64,000 nt of DNA from Flavihumibacter soli (GTDB lineage: Bacteria; Bacteroidota; Bacteroidia; Sphingobacteriales; Sphingobacteriaceae). How positions within the stretch are numbered: position 1 is the stretch's first letter; each line of letters opens with the position of its first letter. The notes under the pieces were generated by a model that worked only from the letters and a program-made list of their open reading frames with translations, had not been told where the DNA came from and made no database searches. This document shows positions 9,204 to 18,359 of the stretch, one piece after another. The DNA is taken from NCBI RefSeq assembly GCF_010692725.1, contig NZ_JAAFZB010000087.1, positions 45,498-109,497 on the forward strand, read 5' to 3'. A program made the position numbers and the translations under genes.

Positions 9204-10136
9204 ATGACAATCAGAAGAGCGGAATATGTGAATGCAGCGGTCGGTAGCAATGACGAGCGTAAGTGGAAGAATATAGCTTTTTTAAGCCTTCTCCTGTTGG
9301 TCCTGGTGATTACCGGGATAGCAATGGCCGAGTACATGACATTCGAAGAAATGGAAAGCTTAGCGGCCACCCATCTTGATCGGGCATTCTTTTTCATGGT
9401 ACTGGTGGGTTTTCTTGCCCAGCTGGTCGATGGCGCGCTGGGCATGGGATATGGCGTTATTTCTACTACCCTTCTATTATCCGGAGGGTTAAATCCGGCA
9501 GTCATCTCGGGAAGTATTCATACGGCCGAGATGTTTTCCAGTGGTGCTTCAGGATTCAGTCATTACAGGTTCGGGAATGTAAATAAGAAGCTTTTCAAAA
9601 CTTTGCTCATTCCCGGGATATTGGGGGCGATTGCCGGCGCTGTATTACTGGGGACATTGGGTGCGAAATATTCCGACTGGATCAGGCCGGTATTGTCTGT
9701 ATATACATTCTTTTTGGGAACAAAAATTCTGCTTAACGCATTTAAAAAAGATTTGAAGCCTAAAAAAGTTAAGCGTGCGGGCTGGCTTGCCGGGGCCGGC
9801 GGCTTTTTAGATTCCTTCGGCGGTGGCGGCTGGGGCCCCCTTGTAACCAGTACGCTAATCTCGAAAGGCCGGAGTCCGAAGTATGTGATCGGTTCCGTTA
9901 GCCTCACTGAATTCTTTGTTACGATGGCAAGTGCCTTAACATTTTTTGTTATCCTGGGAGTGAGTCATCTCGGTACTATCGTCGGCCTGATTGCCGGCGG
10001 TATTATTGCTGCACCACTGGCTGCCAGGTTAGCCGGTAAGTTGCCTGTCCGTAAAATGTTTATCGGCGTTGGGATCATCGTACTTATCTCCAGCATACGG
10101 ATCATTTGGAACTCTTTAGACAGGCTGGTGTTTTAA
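9204..10136 (+). CDS. TauE/SafE (YfcA-like) anion permease
   Basis: An inner-membrane protein of 310 residues from the sulfite exporter TauE/SafE family. One N-terminal membrane segment (about 25-45) is followed by a linker and then two half-repeats of the family. The first has GFLAQLVDGALGMGYGV and IHTAEMFSSGASGFSHYRFGNV; the second has AGAGGFLDSFGGGGWGPL and SVSLTEFFVTMASALTFF. Family members move sulfite, sulfoacetate, sulfolactate or related anions across the inner membrane. Its position 28 bases after the TonB receptor suggests joint handling of one substrate, although its direction of transport cannot be read from sequence. Confidence 0.88.
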   Translation: MTIRRAEYVNAAVGSNDERKWKNIAFLSLLLLVLVITGIAMAEYMTFEEMESLAATHLDRAFFFMVLVGFLAQLVDGALGMGYGVISTTLLLSGGLNPAVISGSIHTAEMFSSGASGFSHYRFGNVNKKLFKTLLIPGILGAIAGAVLLGTLGAKYSDWIRPVLSVYTFFLGTKILLNAFKKDLKPKKVKRAGWLAGAGGFLDSFGGGGWGPLVTSTLISKGRSPKYVIGSVSLTEFFVTMASALTFFVILGVSHLGTIVGLIAGGIIAAPLAARLAGKLPVRKMFIGVGIIVLISSIRIIWNSLDRLVF

Positions 10137-10238
10137 CCCTTGCTTCCAAAGACACACCGAATCTCTCTTTAATGCTGTTTCCTCTTGAACGATGTATCGG
10201 ATGATTCAATTTTTATTAAGGTTGTGATGTTCTAAATT

Positions 10239-10252
10239 TGTACTATCGTACA
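10239..10252. promoter_or_regulatory. inverted repeat TGTAC-TATC-GTACA before the Rrf2 gene
   Basis: Perfect 5-bp arms around a 4-base centre, ending 23 bases before the TTG start of the Rrf2 regulator. The position fits an autoregulatory operator near the transcription start. Binding by the Rrf2 protein is inference. Confidence 0.45.
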
Positions 10253-10275
10253 TTAATATCAAAGAACTCGCACTC

Positions 10276-10707
10276 TTGCTTACTAAAAAAACAAAATATG
10301 CTATCAGGGCACTGATCGTACTGGTAAAGGCGAAGGACAATAAGCCCATGCTGATCTCAGAGATTGCTGCCGCGGGTAATTTGCCAAAAAGGTTTTTGGA
10401 GGGAATTCTACTGGAGATGAAGAGAAAACAGCTTTTGGGAAGTAAAATGGGCCTGGGCGGTGGGTACTATCTATTACAGCCCCCCTCTGAGATCATGGTG
10501 AGTACGATCATCAGGATTCTGGAAGGTCCGATTGCCTTGCTTCCCTGTGTCAGTATAAACTTTTACCAGCGGTGTGAAGAGTGTCTGAACGAACGTACCT
10601 GTAGTATTCGGGAGATGATGGAAAAAGTACGTGACGCTACCCTGAAGATCATGGGCAATACAAGCATTGCCGACCTGGCTTCAAGGGAAAAGGAACTCTC
10701 CCTGTAG
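10276..10707 (+). CDS. Rrf2 family transcriptional regulator with C-terminal cysteines
   Basis: A protein of 143 residues with a winged helix-turn-helix typical of Rrf2 proteins: TKYAIRALIVL, then ISEIAAAGNLPKRFLEGIL, then the wing GLGGGYYLLQPP. Four cysteines follow at 91, 100, 103 and 109 (PC-x8-C-x2-C-x5-C). In relatives such as IscR, NsrR and CymR, cysteines in this region bind an Fe-S cluster or partner proteins of cysteine metabolism. The frame begins with TTG at 10276; no in-frame ATG would retain the first helix, so a TTG start is likely. It follows the TauE/SafE gene by 139 bases on the same strand, so a link to sulfur metabolism is plausible. Confidence 0.85.
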   Translation: MLTKKTKYAIRALIVLVKAKDNKPMLISEIAAAGNLPKRFLEGILLEMKRKQLLGSKMGLGGGYYLLQPPSEIMVSTIIRILEGPIALLPCVSINFYQRCEECLNERTCSIREMMEKVRDATLKIMGNTSIADLASREKELSL

Positions 10708-10721
10708 AGCGATGCTGCTGC

Positions 10722-11999
10722 TTATTGATCGCCCTTACGCGTTATAAGCACTTTGTCAATACGCTGGTCATCCATATCTACCACTTCCAGCTCTAAATTG
10801 TGCCATTTAATCTTTTCGCCGGCAACTGGGATGTGCTGAAGTTCATTAAGTATCAGCCCGCCTACTGTAGTGAAATTTCCTTCGTCTGCATCTTCTATCT
10901 TGAAATAATTGAGAAGTTCATAATATGAATACTGGCCATCAGCTAACCAGGAATCTTCATTTCGCTTGATGATCTGATAATCTTCCTGGTTAAAGTCAGC
11001 CTGGTCTCCCACCAGTGCATCTACAATGTCATCCATTGCCAGCATGCCTTCTATTGCGCCATATTCATCGACTATTATCGCGTGGTGCATCTTCGTGACT
11101 TTAAACTGCCTCAGGACGTTATAAGCCGGCGTACCTTCATGGATAAACAGTGGCTTTCTGATAAAATCCCCAAGGTTAAAACTTACCTGGCTGAAATCCT
11201 TAGGGAACAATTCCTTCAGGTATACCACACCTGTAAGCTTTTCCTGGTCTTTGTCTCTGACGGGATAAACGGAATGGATCTCGTTCTGAATTTTGCTCTT
11301 GACTGTTTGAAGGTCATCTGCGATATTCAACCAGACCAGTTCTGAGCGATGGGTCATTAGTTCGGATACTTTCCGGTCACCCAAAGCAAATACCCGCTTG
11401 ACAATATCATGCTCAATCTCGTCAATTTCACCATGCAGGGTACTCTCACGTATGATCGATGTGATCTCCGCTTCCGACACAGGTCCGTCCCCTTTGTCTT
11501 CAATACCCAGGATACTCAACATGAAATCATTTGTCTTCGCCAGCAGCCAGATGAATGGCCTGGTTATTTTTGATACCAGCTCCATCGGGGCAGCAACTAA
11601 GGAGGCTACTTTTTCGGGAAAGGCCAGGCCGATCCTTTTGGGTAAAAGTTCGCCGAAAACGATGGAGAAATAGGTTAGTATTATCACTACTAGGGCAACG
11701 GCAATAGAATCTGCATGCGGCTGAAGCAGTGTTACGGAACCGACCAGTCTTCCCAAGTCATCCGTAATCTTATCACCGCTGTAAATGCCAGTCAGAATCC
11801 CTATAAGGGTAATTCCGATCTGTACAGTTGATAAAAAAGTGTTCGGATTATCAGCCAGTATCAGCGCCTTACGTGCGCCTTTATTACCATTCTTGGCGGC
11901 TGATTCAAGTTTAAACTTTCTTGATGAGACAAGTGAAATTTCACTCATTGAAAACACACCATTTAAAAGTATCAACAGGGCTATGATCAATATTTCCAT
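10722..11999 (-). CDS. CNNM/CBS/CorC-domain hemolysin family protein
   Basis: A protein of 425 residues with the three-domain layout of the CNNM/CorB (HlyC/CorC) family. The membrane domain DUF21 (about 1-190) begins with ILIIALLILLNGVFSMSEISL. A CBS pair follows (about 205-330; VKRVFALGDRKVSELMTHRS, GVVYLKELF, DEYGAIEGMLAMDDIVDALVG), then a C-terminal CorC_HlyC domain (about 340-420; DGQYSYYELL, FTTVGGLIL). Family members are linked to magnesium or cobalt efflux and membrane ion homeostasis; the name hemolysin is historical. It stands alone, converges on the Rrf2 gene with 14 bases between, and its upstream region is shared with the LacI gene. Confidence 0.9.
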   Translation of the reverse strand: MEILIIALLILLNGVFSMSEISLVSSRKFKLESAAKNGNKGARKALILADNPNTFLSTVQIGITLIGILTGIYSGDKITDDLGRLVGSVTLLQPHADSIAVALVVIILTYFSIVFGELLPKRIGLAFPEKVASLVAAPMELVSKITRPFIWLLAKTNDFMLSILGIEDKGDGPVSEAEITSIIRESTLHGEIDEIEHDIVKRVFALGDRKVSELMTHRSELVWLNIADDLQTVKSKIQNEIHSVYPVRDKDQEKLTGVVYLKELFPKDFSQVSFNLGDFIRKPLFIHEGTPAYNVLRQFKVTKMHHAIIVDEYGAIEGMLAMDDIVDALVGDQADFNQEDYQIIKRNEDSWLADGQYSYYELLNYFKIEDADEGNFTTVGGLILNELQHIPVAGEKIKWHNLELEVVDMDDQRIDKVLITRKGDQ

Positions 12000-12231
12000 T
12001 TCGAATTGTGCTTTTGCCTACCTTGAATTTCGGCAGATGTACAAAGATGATTTATTTGGCTGATATTCCCGGAAACTTGGTATGGCCAAGGTTCAATGAT
12101 TCACGATGGGGAGAATTCTACAGAACCTGGTTATATATTTATAGAAATACTGCATTACCCGCTATTTATTCCTGCTTACTATTTCTGAAATAAATTATTC
12201 AATTACATTTGCTGCTGATGATCTGATCTGA

Positions 12232-13317
12232 ATGAAGAGTACAGCAATTCGTATTAAAGATATAGCGATAAAGGCGGGGGTTTCGACGGGAACGGTCGAC
12301 AGGGTCATACATAACCGTGGCAGGGTTGCTGAAGACGTAAAGGAGAAAGTTCTTAAGATTATTGAAGAACTGAACTATGAACCTAACCTGATGGCCCGGG
12401 CATTAGGCTCCAATAAAGTTTATCACCTGGCGGTATTGATCCCCGATCATAAAGTCGACTCTTACTGGGAAGCTCCTAAGTTGGGTATTGAAAAAGCTGA
12501 ACGGGAACTAAAGCAATACGGAATAGTAATTCATCAGTACATCTTTAACCCATATGATGCCGACTCCTTTGTTCGAAAGGCAGAGCAGTTGACACAAAGT
12601 AAGCCGAACGGCGTTTTTTTGTCACCCATCTTTTACCGGGAAGTGCAACCTTTTTTCCAGAAGTGGCGCAAGCGCAACATCCCGTTTGTTCTGTTTAACA
12701 CACAGATCCCTGAGTCAAACCCCCTGAGTTATATTGGCCAGGATTCTTACCAGAGCGGCTATGTGGCAGCCAGGCTTACACACTACGGAAATCCGGAACC
12801 CTGTTCAATCTTAATTGCGCACATCGACGAAGAGCCCTCTAATGCGGCTCACCTGCTTAAAAAGGAGCAGGGCTTCCATGATTATTTTCGCAAAAAAGAT
12901 CCTGATGGAAAATACACCATTTGCAGGTCTGATCTGAACCGGCAGTCTATGCCTGCTTTTAGAAAACAGTTGGACAAGGATATAGCGCAAAATTCATCGC
13001 TGCGGAGCATCTTCGTTACAACATCCAAGGCATATGAGATCGCAAAATATCTTGAAGAGAAAGGTCTGAGCCACATCAGGATTATAGGATATGACCTGCT
13101 GGAAAAGAATCTGTACTACCTCAATAATGATGTCATCAGTTTCCTGATAAATCAAAACCCAATGGGGCAGGGCTACTGGGGCATTTCCATACTTACAGAC
13201 TTCCTGGTCTTTAAAAAACCAGTCCCCCTGATCAAATATCTGCCGCTGGATATCGTAAGTGCTGAGAATGTTTCTTATTTCACAGAAGCTTCTATGCTCT
13301 CTTTTCAAGCGGTTTAG
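12232..13317 (+). CDS. LacI family transcriptional regulator of the downstream PUL
   Basis: A protein of 361 residues. The LacI helix-turn-helix and hinge occupy about residues 7-62 (IRIKDIAIKAGVSTGTVDRV, then ELNYEPNLMARAL). A periplasmic-binding-protein-like sugar domain covers about residues 65-350 (VYHLAVLIPDHKVDSYW, GVFLSPIFYREVQPFF, YIGQDSYQSGYVAARL, IRIIGYDLLEKNLYYL, FLINQNPMGQGYWG). It would repress the SusCD operon 174 bases downstream until a sugar binds. Two near-identical palindromes of LacI-operator style sit between its stop and susC, which supports this. The inducer is unknown but is likely a sugar released from the glycan handled by the locus. Confidence 0.9.
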   Translation: MKSTAIRIKDIAIKAGVSTGTVDRVIHNRGRVAEDVKEKVLKIIEELNYEPNLMARALGSNKVYHLAVLIPDHKVDSYWEAPKLGIEKAERELKQYGIVIHQYIFNPYDADSFVRKAEQLTQSKPNGVFLSPIFYREVQPFFQKWRKRNIPFVLFNTQIPESNPLSYIGQDSYQSGYVAARLTHYGNPEPCSILIAHIDEEPSNAAHLLKKEQGFHDYFRKKDPDGKYTICRSDLNRQSMPAFRKQLDKDIAQNSSLRSIFVTTSKAYEIAKYLEEKGLSHIRIIGYDLLEKNLYYLNNDVISFLINQNPMGQGYWGISILTDFLVFKKPVPLIKYLPLDIVSAENVSYFTEASMLSFQAV

Positions 13318-13365
13318 CCCCTTGTTCATGCAAAACATGACCTTTTAATTATTTTTTCGAAAGTC

Positions 13366-13396
13366 TTGCTATTTCCGATTATTACAATTTACTTTG
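13366..13396 (+). promoter_or_regulatory. candidate promoter of the LacI-controlled PUL
   Basis: TTG at 13366-13368, a 20-base spacer, and TTACTTTG at 13389-13396, one base off the Bacteroidota -7 consensus TAnnTTTG. The expected transcription start falls at about 13400-13405, directly at the first palindromic operator, so a bound repressor would block initiation. Confidence 0.55.
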
Positions 13397-13404
13397 GATA
13401 ATGC

Positions 13405-13420
13405 GTGTGCGCAAACGCAC
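13405..13420. promoter_or_regulatory. LacI-type operator O1
   Basis: GTGTGCGCAAACGCAC. It contains the perfect inverted repeat GTGCG-CAAA-CGCAC (13407-13420). It lies at the predicted transcription start of the susC operon, 9 bases after the -7 box. Confidence 0.7.
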
Positions 13421-13435
13421 GCCAGCAAATAAAGT

Positions 13436-13451
13436 GTGTGCGCAAACGCAT
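13436..13451. promoter_or_regulatory. LacI-type operator O2
   Basis: GTGTGCGCAAACGCAT, 15 of 16 bases identical to O1. The inverted repeat is TGCG-CAAA-CGCA (13439-13450). Its centre is 31 bases from that of O1, about three helical turns, so two dimers would bind on the same face of the DNA. Confidence 0.68.
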
Positions 13452-13491
13452 ACGGACATTTGGAAATAACCAACCCCAAAACCAACACATT

Positions 13492-16400
13492 ATGAAAGTC
13501 AAACTTACTAATCATGCAAAGGAGGTGCGCCGTTATAGCGCCATCATCCTGGGAATTGGTCTGCTCGCAGGAAATCCTGTTAATGAAGCATTCGCTGTTC
13601 CTTTAAGGAGTAAAAAGATGCTCCTGCTAGAAGACATTGCTGTCAGGGGAACGATCAGAGACAAAACCGGTCCTCTGCCGGGAGTAACTGTAACACTGAA
13701 AGCTGACCCTTCAAAGAAGGCGGTGAGTAACGCAGAAGGAAATTATTCGATAACCGTTCCTAAAGACGGAATACTGGTATTCTCTTTCGTAGGATACGAA
13801 ACTGTAGAACAGCCTGTGAACGGGAAGGCGACACTTAATATCCTGATGGGTGAATCATCGACTTCCCTGAACGAGGTGGTTGTAATTGGTTACGGATCGA
13901 AGCAAAGACAATTTCTTACCGGTGCGGTGGCTACGGTAGGATCAGAGATCATCGAATCTAAGCCAGTCACCAATGCTATCTCAGCTCTGCAGGGCGAGGT
14001 GCCCGGATTGACCATCCAACGTTCTTCCGGACAGCCCGGAACAGAAGGGTTTGAGCTGAATGTGCGTGGTTACTCCTCGACTAACGGCGGTAACTCACCA
14101 ATGGTCTTAATTGACGGAGTTTCCGGCAGCATAGACCTCCTTAATCCAAATGACATTGAGTCAATAAGTGTTTTAAAGGATGCATCGGCTTCCATATATG
14201 GTGCCCGCGCCGCAAATGGTGTGATCATCGTTACTACCAAAAAAGGAAAATCAGGCGCTCCGAAAATAACGTACAATACCAATTTTGCGAGCAGCAAAAT
14301 GACCGGTATGATGGAAAGCCCCACTAACCTGGAAATGGCCTTAATGGATAATGAAGCGAATATGCATAACGGTGCAGCGCCAATGTATACGGAAGACTAT
14401 CTGAACAGGATCCGCAACAATGATCCTAACCCGGTAGATCATCCCTTATATGGGGGATGGAAACTCTTCTTTACAAATACCAACTGGACGGAAGCGATCA
14501 TGGAAAAAGGTTTCCAACAACAGCATAATATTAATGTTTCCGGGGGCGGTGAAAACTCTTCATACTACCTGTCCGGTGGGTTTTCTGACCAGCAGGGCGT
14601 AATAAAATATGCCGATGACGGAAATCAGCGGTACAACCTGCGCCTTAATTATGACTATGATTTTTCCAAAAAGATAAGGCTGGAAACGAAGGTTTCCCTG
14701 GAAAACCAGCGCCGTACTGATCTTGGCGGTTTAGGCAGTTGGGTACTCACTGAAGCGACTTTCGGCATGCCTAATCATCCGGTCTACAACGCTGATGGCC
14801 AATACTTCGCACAGGGTGGCTGGGGTAATGCGCTGGCACAAGCGCAGGGTGCTGAAACCGCAGTTTACAATAAGAGAAATCTGAACACAAATTTCAAGCT
14901 AAGCGCGGAATTATTGAAGGATCTGAAACTCAACCTGCAAACCGGTATCAACTTTACTTCCGACGACAATAAGGATATTGCTAAATCCGTACCTCTTTAC
15001 AACTGGGATGGCGATCTGGCATATTATACGATTGCAAACCCGGGTGAGAGTTCTGTAGCTCCTTTCAGTGCGGAGAAGACCTACAGGAACTTCACAGGTT
15101 ATTTCCAATACAACAAATCTTTCGGTAAGCATGATCTCGACATTATGGGCGGCGCATCCCATGAAGAAAATGATTATGAATGGTTCAGCGCCCGAAGAGA
15201 CAATTTCCCAAGTGAAGATGTCTGGTCGATCAATCTGGGCAGTTCCGATAACTGGTCAAACGGCGGGGGTGGTGATCAATGGGCGATCAGTTCACTCTTT
15301 TCCAGGATCGGCTACGTATTCGATAACAAGTACATGCTGGAAGGTAATCTAAGATACGACGGATCCTCAAAATTCGCGGCTAACAGTCGTTGGGGATTGT
15401 TTCCTTCCATTTCAGCGGGATGGAGAATATCTCAGGAGAACTTTTTTCAGGGCGTTGACTTTGTAAATGACCTGAAGTTGAGGGCCTCCTACGGTCAGAC
15501 CGGTAATCAGGAGGAAGGCGTTGTCGGCAATTACGATTATATTCAACTTATAAATATTGGCCGAGTGTGGCCTGACCAATCTTATTATCCTTTCGGTGCA
15601 GGTAGACCGGTCCAGTCAGCCTATTTAAATGGAATGAAGGTATCTGATGACAGGACCTGGGAGACATTAATTAACAGGAATATTGGTATTGATGCCAGTA
15701 TGTTCAACTCGAAACTTAGCTTTTCTTTCGATTACTTCGTTAAAACGAACAGGAATATGCTGATTCCGGTTACTTATCCTAGCGTAATTGGAGCGACACC
15801 CCCATTCTCGAACTCAGGAGAGTTAAAGACCTGGGGTTTCGAGAGCTCACTTGGGTACAGGAACAAGTCCGGGATTTTTGACTATTCCGTCCGCTTGCTT
15901 ATGAGTGATTCGCAGAACAAGATTGTAGACTACGGGGGAGGAGATACTTACGTGCCTGGTTTGAATAAGGTAAGGGAAGGTTATCCGGTGAACACTTATT
16001 TCGCTTACGAATTCGACGGCCTGATCAGGAGCCAGCAGGAGCTGGATGCCTATAAGCAACTGGGAGGTGTTCCTGAGGATATCGGTATTGGTGATGCCCG
16101 ATTCAAAGACCTGAATGGCGACGGTGTTATCAGCGCATACGGTGATAACAATGATGGCGATGTTCGCAACGTGGGGAGTATCACGCCGCGCTATACCTAT
16201 GGACTGAACCTGGATACCAAAGTGAAGAATTTCGACTTCGGTATCTTCTTACAGGGAGTAGGCAAGAGAACCATGTTCCGTGAAGGCGAGTACTCAATGC
16301 CATGGAGTGATTGGTGGAGACAACCGGCCCGCTTTTACTTTGGTCAGACCTGGAACGAGGATCGCCCGAATGCGGAAATGCCAAAATTAAGCCATGGAAA

Positions 16401-16665
16401 TATCCGCTATTGGAATTATCAGCCTTCTACATTGCAAAAGATCGACGGCGCTTATGTGAGGCTCAAGAATATCCAGGTTGGGTATACTTTACCTACCAGC
16501 CTGATGAACAAGGTGTCGGTTTCAAGAGCACGTATCTATTTCAGCGGCCAGGATCTGTGGGAAAAGCACAATGTGAAAGGCGGATGGGATCCTGAATCTA
16601 ACCAGTGGGGCTTTAATTACCCGTTCCAGCGTATATATTCATTCGGTTTAGATGTAACATTTTAA
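13492..16665 (+). CDS. SusC/RagA-type TonB-dependent glycan importer
   Basis: An outer-membrane SusC-like transporter of 1057 residues. The signal region is unusually long (about 1-40). It is followed by a CarboxypepD_reg domain (VRGTIRDKTGPLPGVTVTL), a plug (LNEVVVIGYGSKQRQFLTGA, NVRGYSSTNGG, IESISVLKDASASIYGARA) and a barrel ending in FGLDVTF. The open frame extends back to a GTG at 13405, but those codons lie inside operator O1, so the ATG at 13492 is taken as the start. The susD gene follows after 10 bases. The pair would import oligosaccharides released at the surface. Confidence 0.93.
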   Translation: MKVKLTNHAKEVRRYSAIILGIGLLAGNPVNEAFAVPLRSKKMLLLEDIAVRGTIRDKTGPLPGVTVTLKADPSKKAVSNAEGNYSITVPKDGILVFSFVGYETVEQPVNGKATLNILMGESSTSLNEVVVIGYGSKQRQFLTGAVATVGSEIIESKPVTNAISALQGEVPGLTIQRSSGQPGTEGFELNVRGYSSTNGGNSPMVLIDGVSGSIDLLNPNDIESISVLKDASASIYGARAANGVIIVTTKKGKSGAPKITYNTNFASSKMTGMMESPTNLEMALMDNEANMHNGAAPMYTEDYLNRIRNNDPNPVDHPLYGGWKLFFTNTNWTEAIMEKGFQQQHNINVSGGGENSSYYLSGGFSDQQGVIKYADDGNQRYNLRLNYDYDFSKKIRLETKVSLENQRRTDLGGLGSWVLTEATFGMPNHPVYNADGQYFAQGGWGNALAQAQGAETAVYNKRNLNTNFKLSAELLKDLKLNLQTGINFTSDDNKDIAKSVPLYNWDGDLAYYTIANPGESSVAPFSAEKTYRNFTGYFQYNKSFGKHDLDIMGGASHEENDYEWFSARRDNFPSEDVWSINLGSSDNWSNGGGGDQWAISSLFSRIGYVFDNKYMLEGNLRYDGSSKFAANSRWGLFPSISAGWRISQENFFQGVDFVNDLKLRASYGQTGNQEEGVVGNYDYIQLINIGRVWPDQSYYPFGAGRPVQSAYLNGMKVSDDRTWETLINRNIGIDASMFNSKLSFSFDYFVKTNRNMLIPVTYPSVIGATPPFSNSGELKTWGFESSLGYRNKSGIFDYSVRLLMSDSQNKIVDYGGGDTYVPGLNKVREGYPVNTYFAYEFDGLIRSQQELDAYKQLGGVPEDIGIGDARFKDLNGDGVISAYGDNNDGDVRNVGSITPRYTYGLNLDTKVKNFDFGIFLQGVGKRTMFREGEYSMPWSDWWRQPARFYFGQTWNEDRPNAEMPKLSHGNIRYWNYQPSTLQKIDGAYVRLKNIQVGYTLPTSLMNKVSVSRARIYFSGQDLWEKHNVKGGWDPESNQWGFNYPFQRIYSFGLDVTF

Positions 16666-16675
16666 CTCAGTTGTC

Positions 16676-18328
16676 ATGAAAAGATTTATTAATATACACA
16701 CTTTCCTATGCCTGGTGCTGATCGTAGCAGCCGGGTGTAAAAAAGATTTGGACCTGGCTCCGAAGGATAAGCTTTCAGATGCGTCTTTCTGGAAAACCCC
16801 CGAGCATTTTGAGCTGGCGGCCAATGATTTTTATTTCGGTCTGAAGGAGGTGTCTCAAAACACCGACAATAATTCAGATATCGCTTTCGGTACCGGCGCA
16901 AACGCGGTGAGTAACGGCTCGTTCCTTGCTCCTGCAAACTCAGATTTATGGGATGACTCCTACGAACAGATCCGGGCAACTAACTATCTGCTGCAAAAAG
17001 CGGAAGAGTCCGGCCTCGAAGCAGCAATCGATCCTTCTGTAGGAGCGGCACTATTTTTCCGTGCTTATAGCTACTGGAACCTGGCAAGCAGATTTGGCGG
17101 TGTTCCTAAGATTGAAACGGTCCTGGAAGTCACTTCCCCGGAACTCTATTCTCCCAAATCAACCCAGGTGGAAATATTTGATTTCATCCTGGCTGACCTG
17201 AAGGAAGCGGCAACTAAATTGCCCCTTGAAAGTGAGCTGTCTGCAGATGATATGGGGAAAGTAACTCGTGGCGCTGCGTTGGCGCTTAGAGCACGGGCTG
17301 CTTTATATATGGGAACCTGGGCGAAATACCACGGCACCGGAGACGCGGCCAAATATCTTGCGGCTGCAGTGGAATCGGCAAATGAAGTAGTTAACTCAAA
17401 TGAATATCGGCTATACACAGACAAAGGTGCCGATAGTTACAAGCATCTTTTCATCCTTGGCGGCGACGACAGCAAAGAGGTTATCCTGGCACGTCGCTAT
17501 TATGCTAACCAGGCAACACACAACTGGACGCGTGAACTCTGGTTCAATGCGATGACGCCGACTAAGAACCTGGCAGACATGTACCTTGCAACCGACGGGC
17601 GGCCTATATCTCAGTCACCATTATTTGCCGGTTATAATACACTAACCAGCGAATTTGCAAACCGGGATCCACGCCTGGCTATGACTTTCGTTGTACCGGG
17701 TAGCACAATTTTCTTCGAAGGTGGAATATTGCAGCCAAAATTCCCTGGTTTCTCAGGATCTGATGCAACACACACGGGATATATGCTTCGTAAATTTCTG
17801 GATGAAACCGAAGATGCTGCCTCTTTCCGTGGCGAGTATGACTTCAAAGAATTCAGATATGGCGAAGTTCTGCTGATCCTGGCCGAAGCTTTATATGAGA
17901 CCAACGGACAGATCTCTGATGCAGATCTGAACCGTACGATCAATGTGTTAAGAAGCCGTGTGAACATGCCTGCGCTGACTAACGGCCACGTAGGAACCTA
18001 CGGATTAAATATGCTGGATGAGATCAGACGCGAGCGTACAGTAGAACTTGCTTTCGAAGGCTTCCGAAGGGATGACCTGAAAAGGTGGAAAGCCGGAGAA
18101 ACTGTTATGAAACAGTCATTGCGGGGTGTTAAATTTGTAGGTACCGAGTACCAGCAAAGATATCCGGATCTTAAAGTAGGAACCGACATACAAGTTGACG
18201 CCCAGGGCTTTGTTGTGGCTGAACAGGCTTCATCCAGACAGTTCCTGCCAAAGCATTATTTCGACCCTATACCATTACAGCAGATCCAGCTATCTAACGG
18301 CAGCCTTGTTCAAAATACCGGCTGGTAA
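16676..18328 (+). CDS. SusD/RagB-type glycan-binding lipoprotein
   Basis: A lipoprotein of 550 residues; lipobox IVAAGC with Cys21 as the acylated residue. It shows the SusD_RagB fold: an N-terminal SusD-like domain (DLDLAPKDKLSDASFWKTPE, YEQIRATNYLLQKAE, FFRAYSYWNLASRFGGVP), the TPR-like helices, and the C-terminal motif block (EVLLILAEALYET, EIRRERTVELAFEGFRRDDL). It forms the lid of the SusC transporter and captures the glycan. It is translated 10 bases after susC and is followed by a strong hairpin. Confidence 0.93.
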   Translation: MKRFINIHTFLCLVLIVAAGCKKDLDLAPKDKLSDASFWKTPEHFELAANDFYFGLKEVSQNTDNNSDIAFGTGANAVSNGSFLAPANSDLWDDSYEQIRATNYLLQKAEESGLEAAIDPSVGAALFFRAYSYWNLASRFGGVPKIETVLEVTSPELYSPKSTQVEIFDFILADLKEAATKLPLESELSADDMGKVTRGAALALRARAALYMGTWAKYHGTGDAAKYLAAAVESANEVVNSNEYRLYTDKGADSYKHLFILGGDDSKEVILARRYYANQATHNWTRELWFNAMTPTKNLADMYLATDGRPISQSPLFAGYNTLTSEFANRDPRLAMTFVVPGSTIFFEGGILQPKFPGFSGSDATHTGYMLRKFLDETEDAASFRGEYDFKEFRYGEVLLILAEALYETNGQISDADLNRTINVLRSRVNMPALTNGHVGTYGLNMLDEIRRERTVELAFEGFRRDDLKRWKAGETVMKQSLRGVKFVGTEYQQRYPDLKVGTDIQVDAQGFVVAEQASSRQFLPKHYFDPIPLQQIQLSNGSLVQNTGW

Positions 18329-18359
18329 ACAGGATTATAAATAGTAATATTACTTTATA

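Noticed and set aside
10722..11999. Hemolysin (toxin) function
   Set aside because: The name is historical; the CNNM-CBS-CorC layout points to ion homeostasis.
13405..13491. Upstream extension of the susC reading frame from a GTG
   Set aside because: The extra 29 codons consist of the two operator palindromes and spacer and would bury the signal region; the ATG at 13492 is better.
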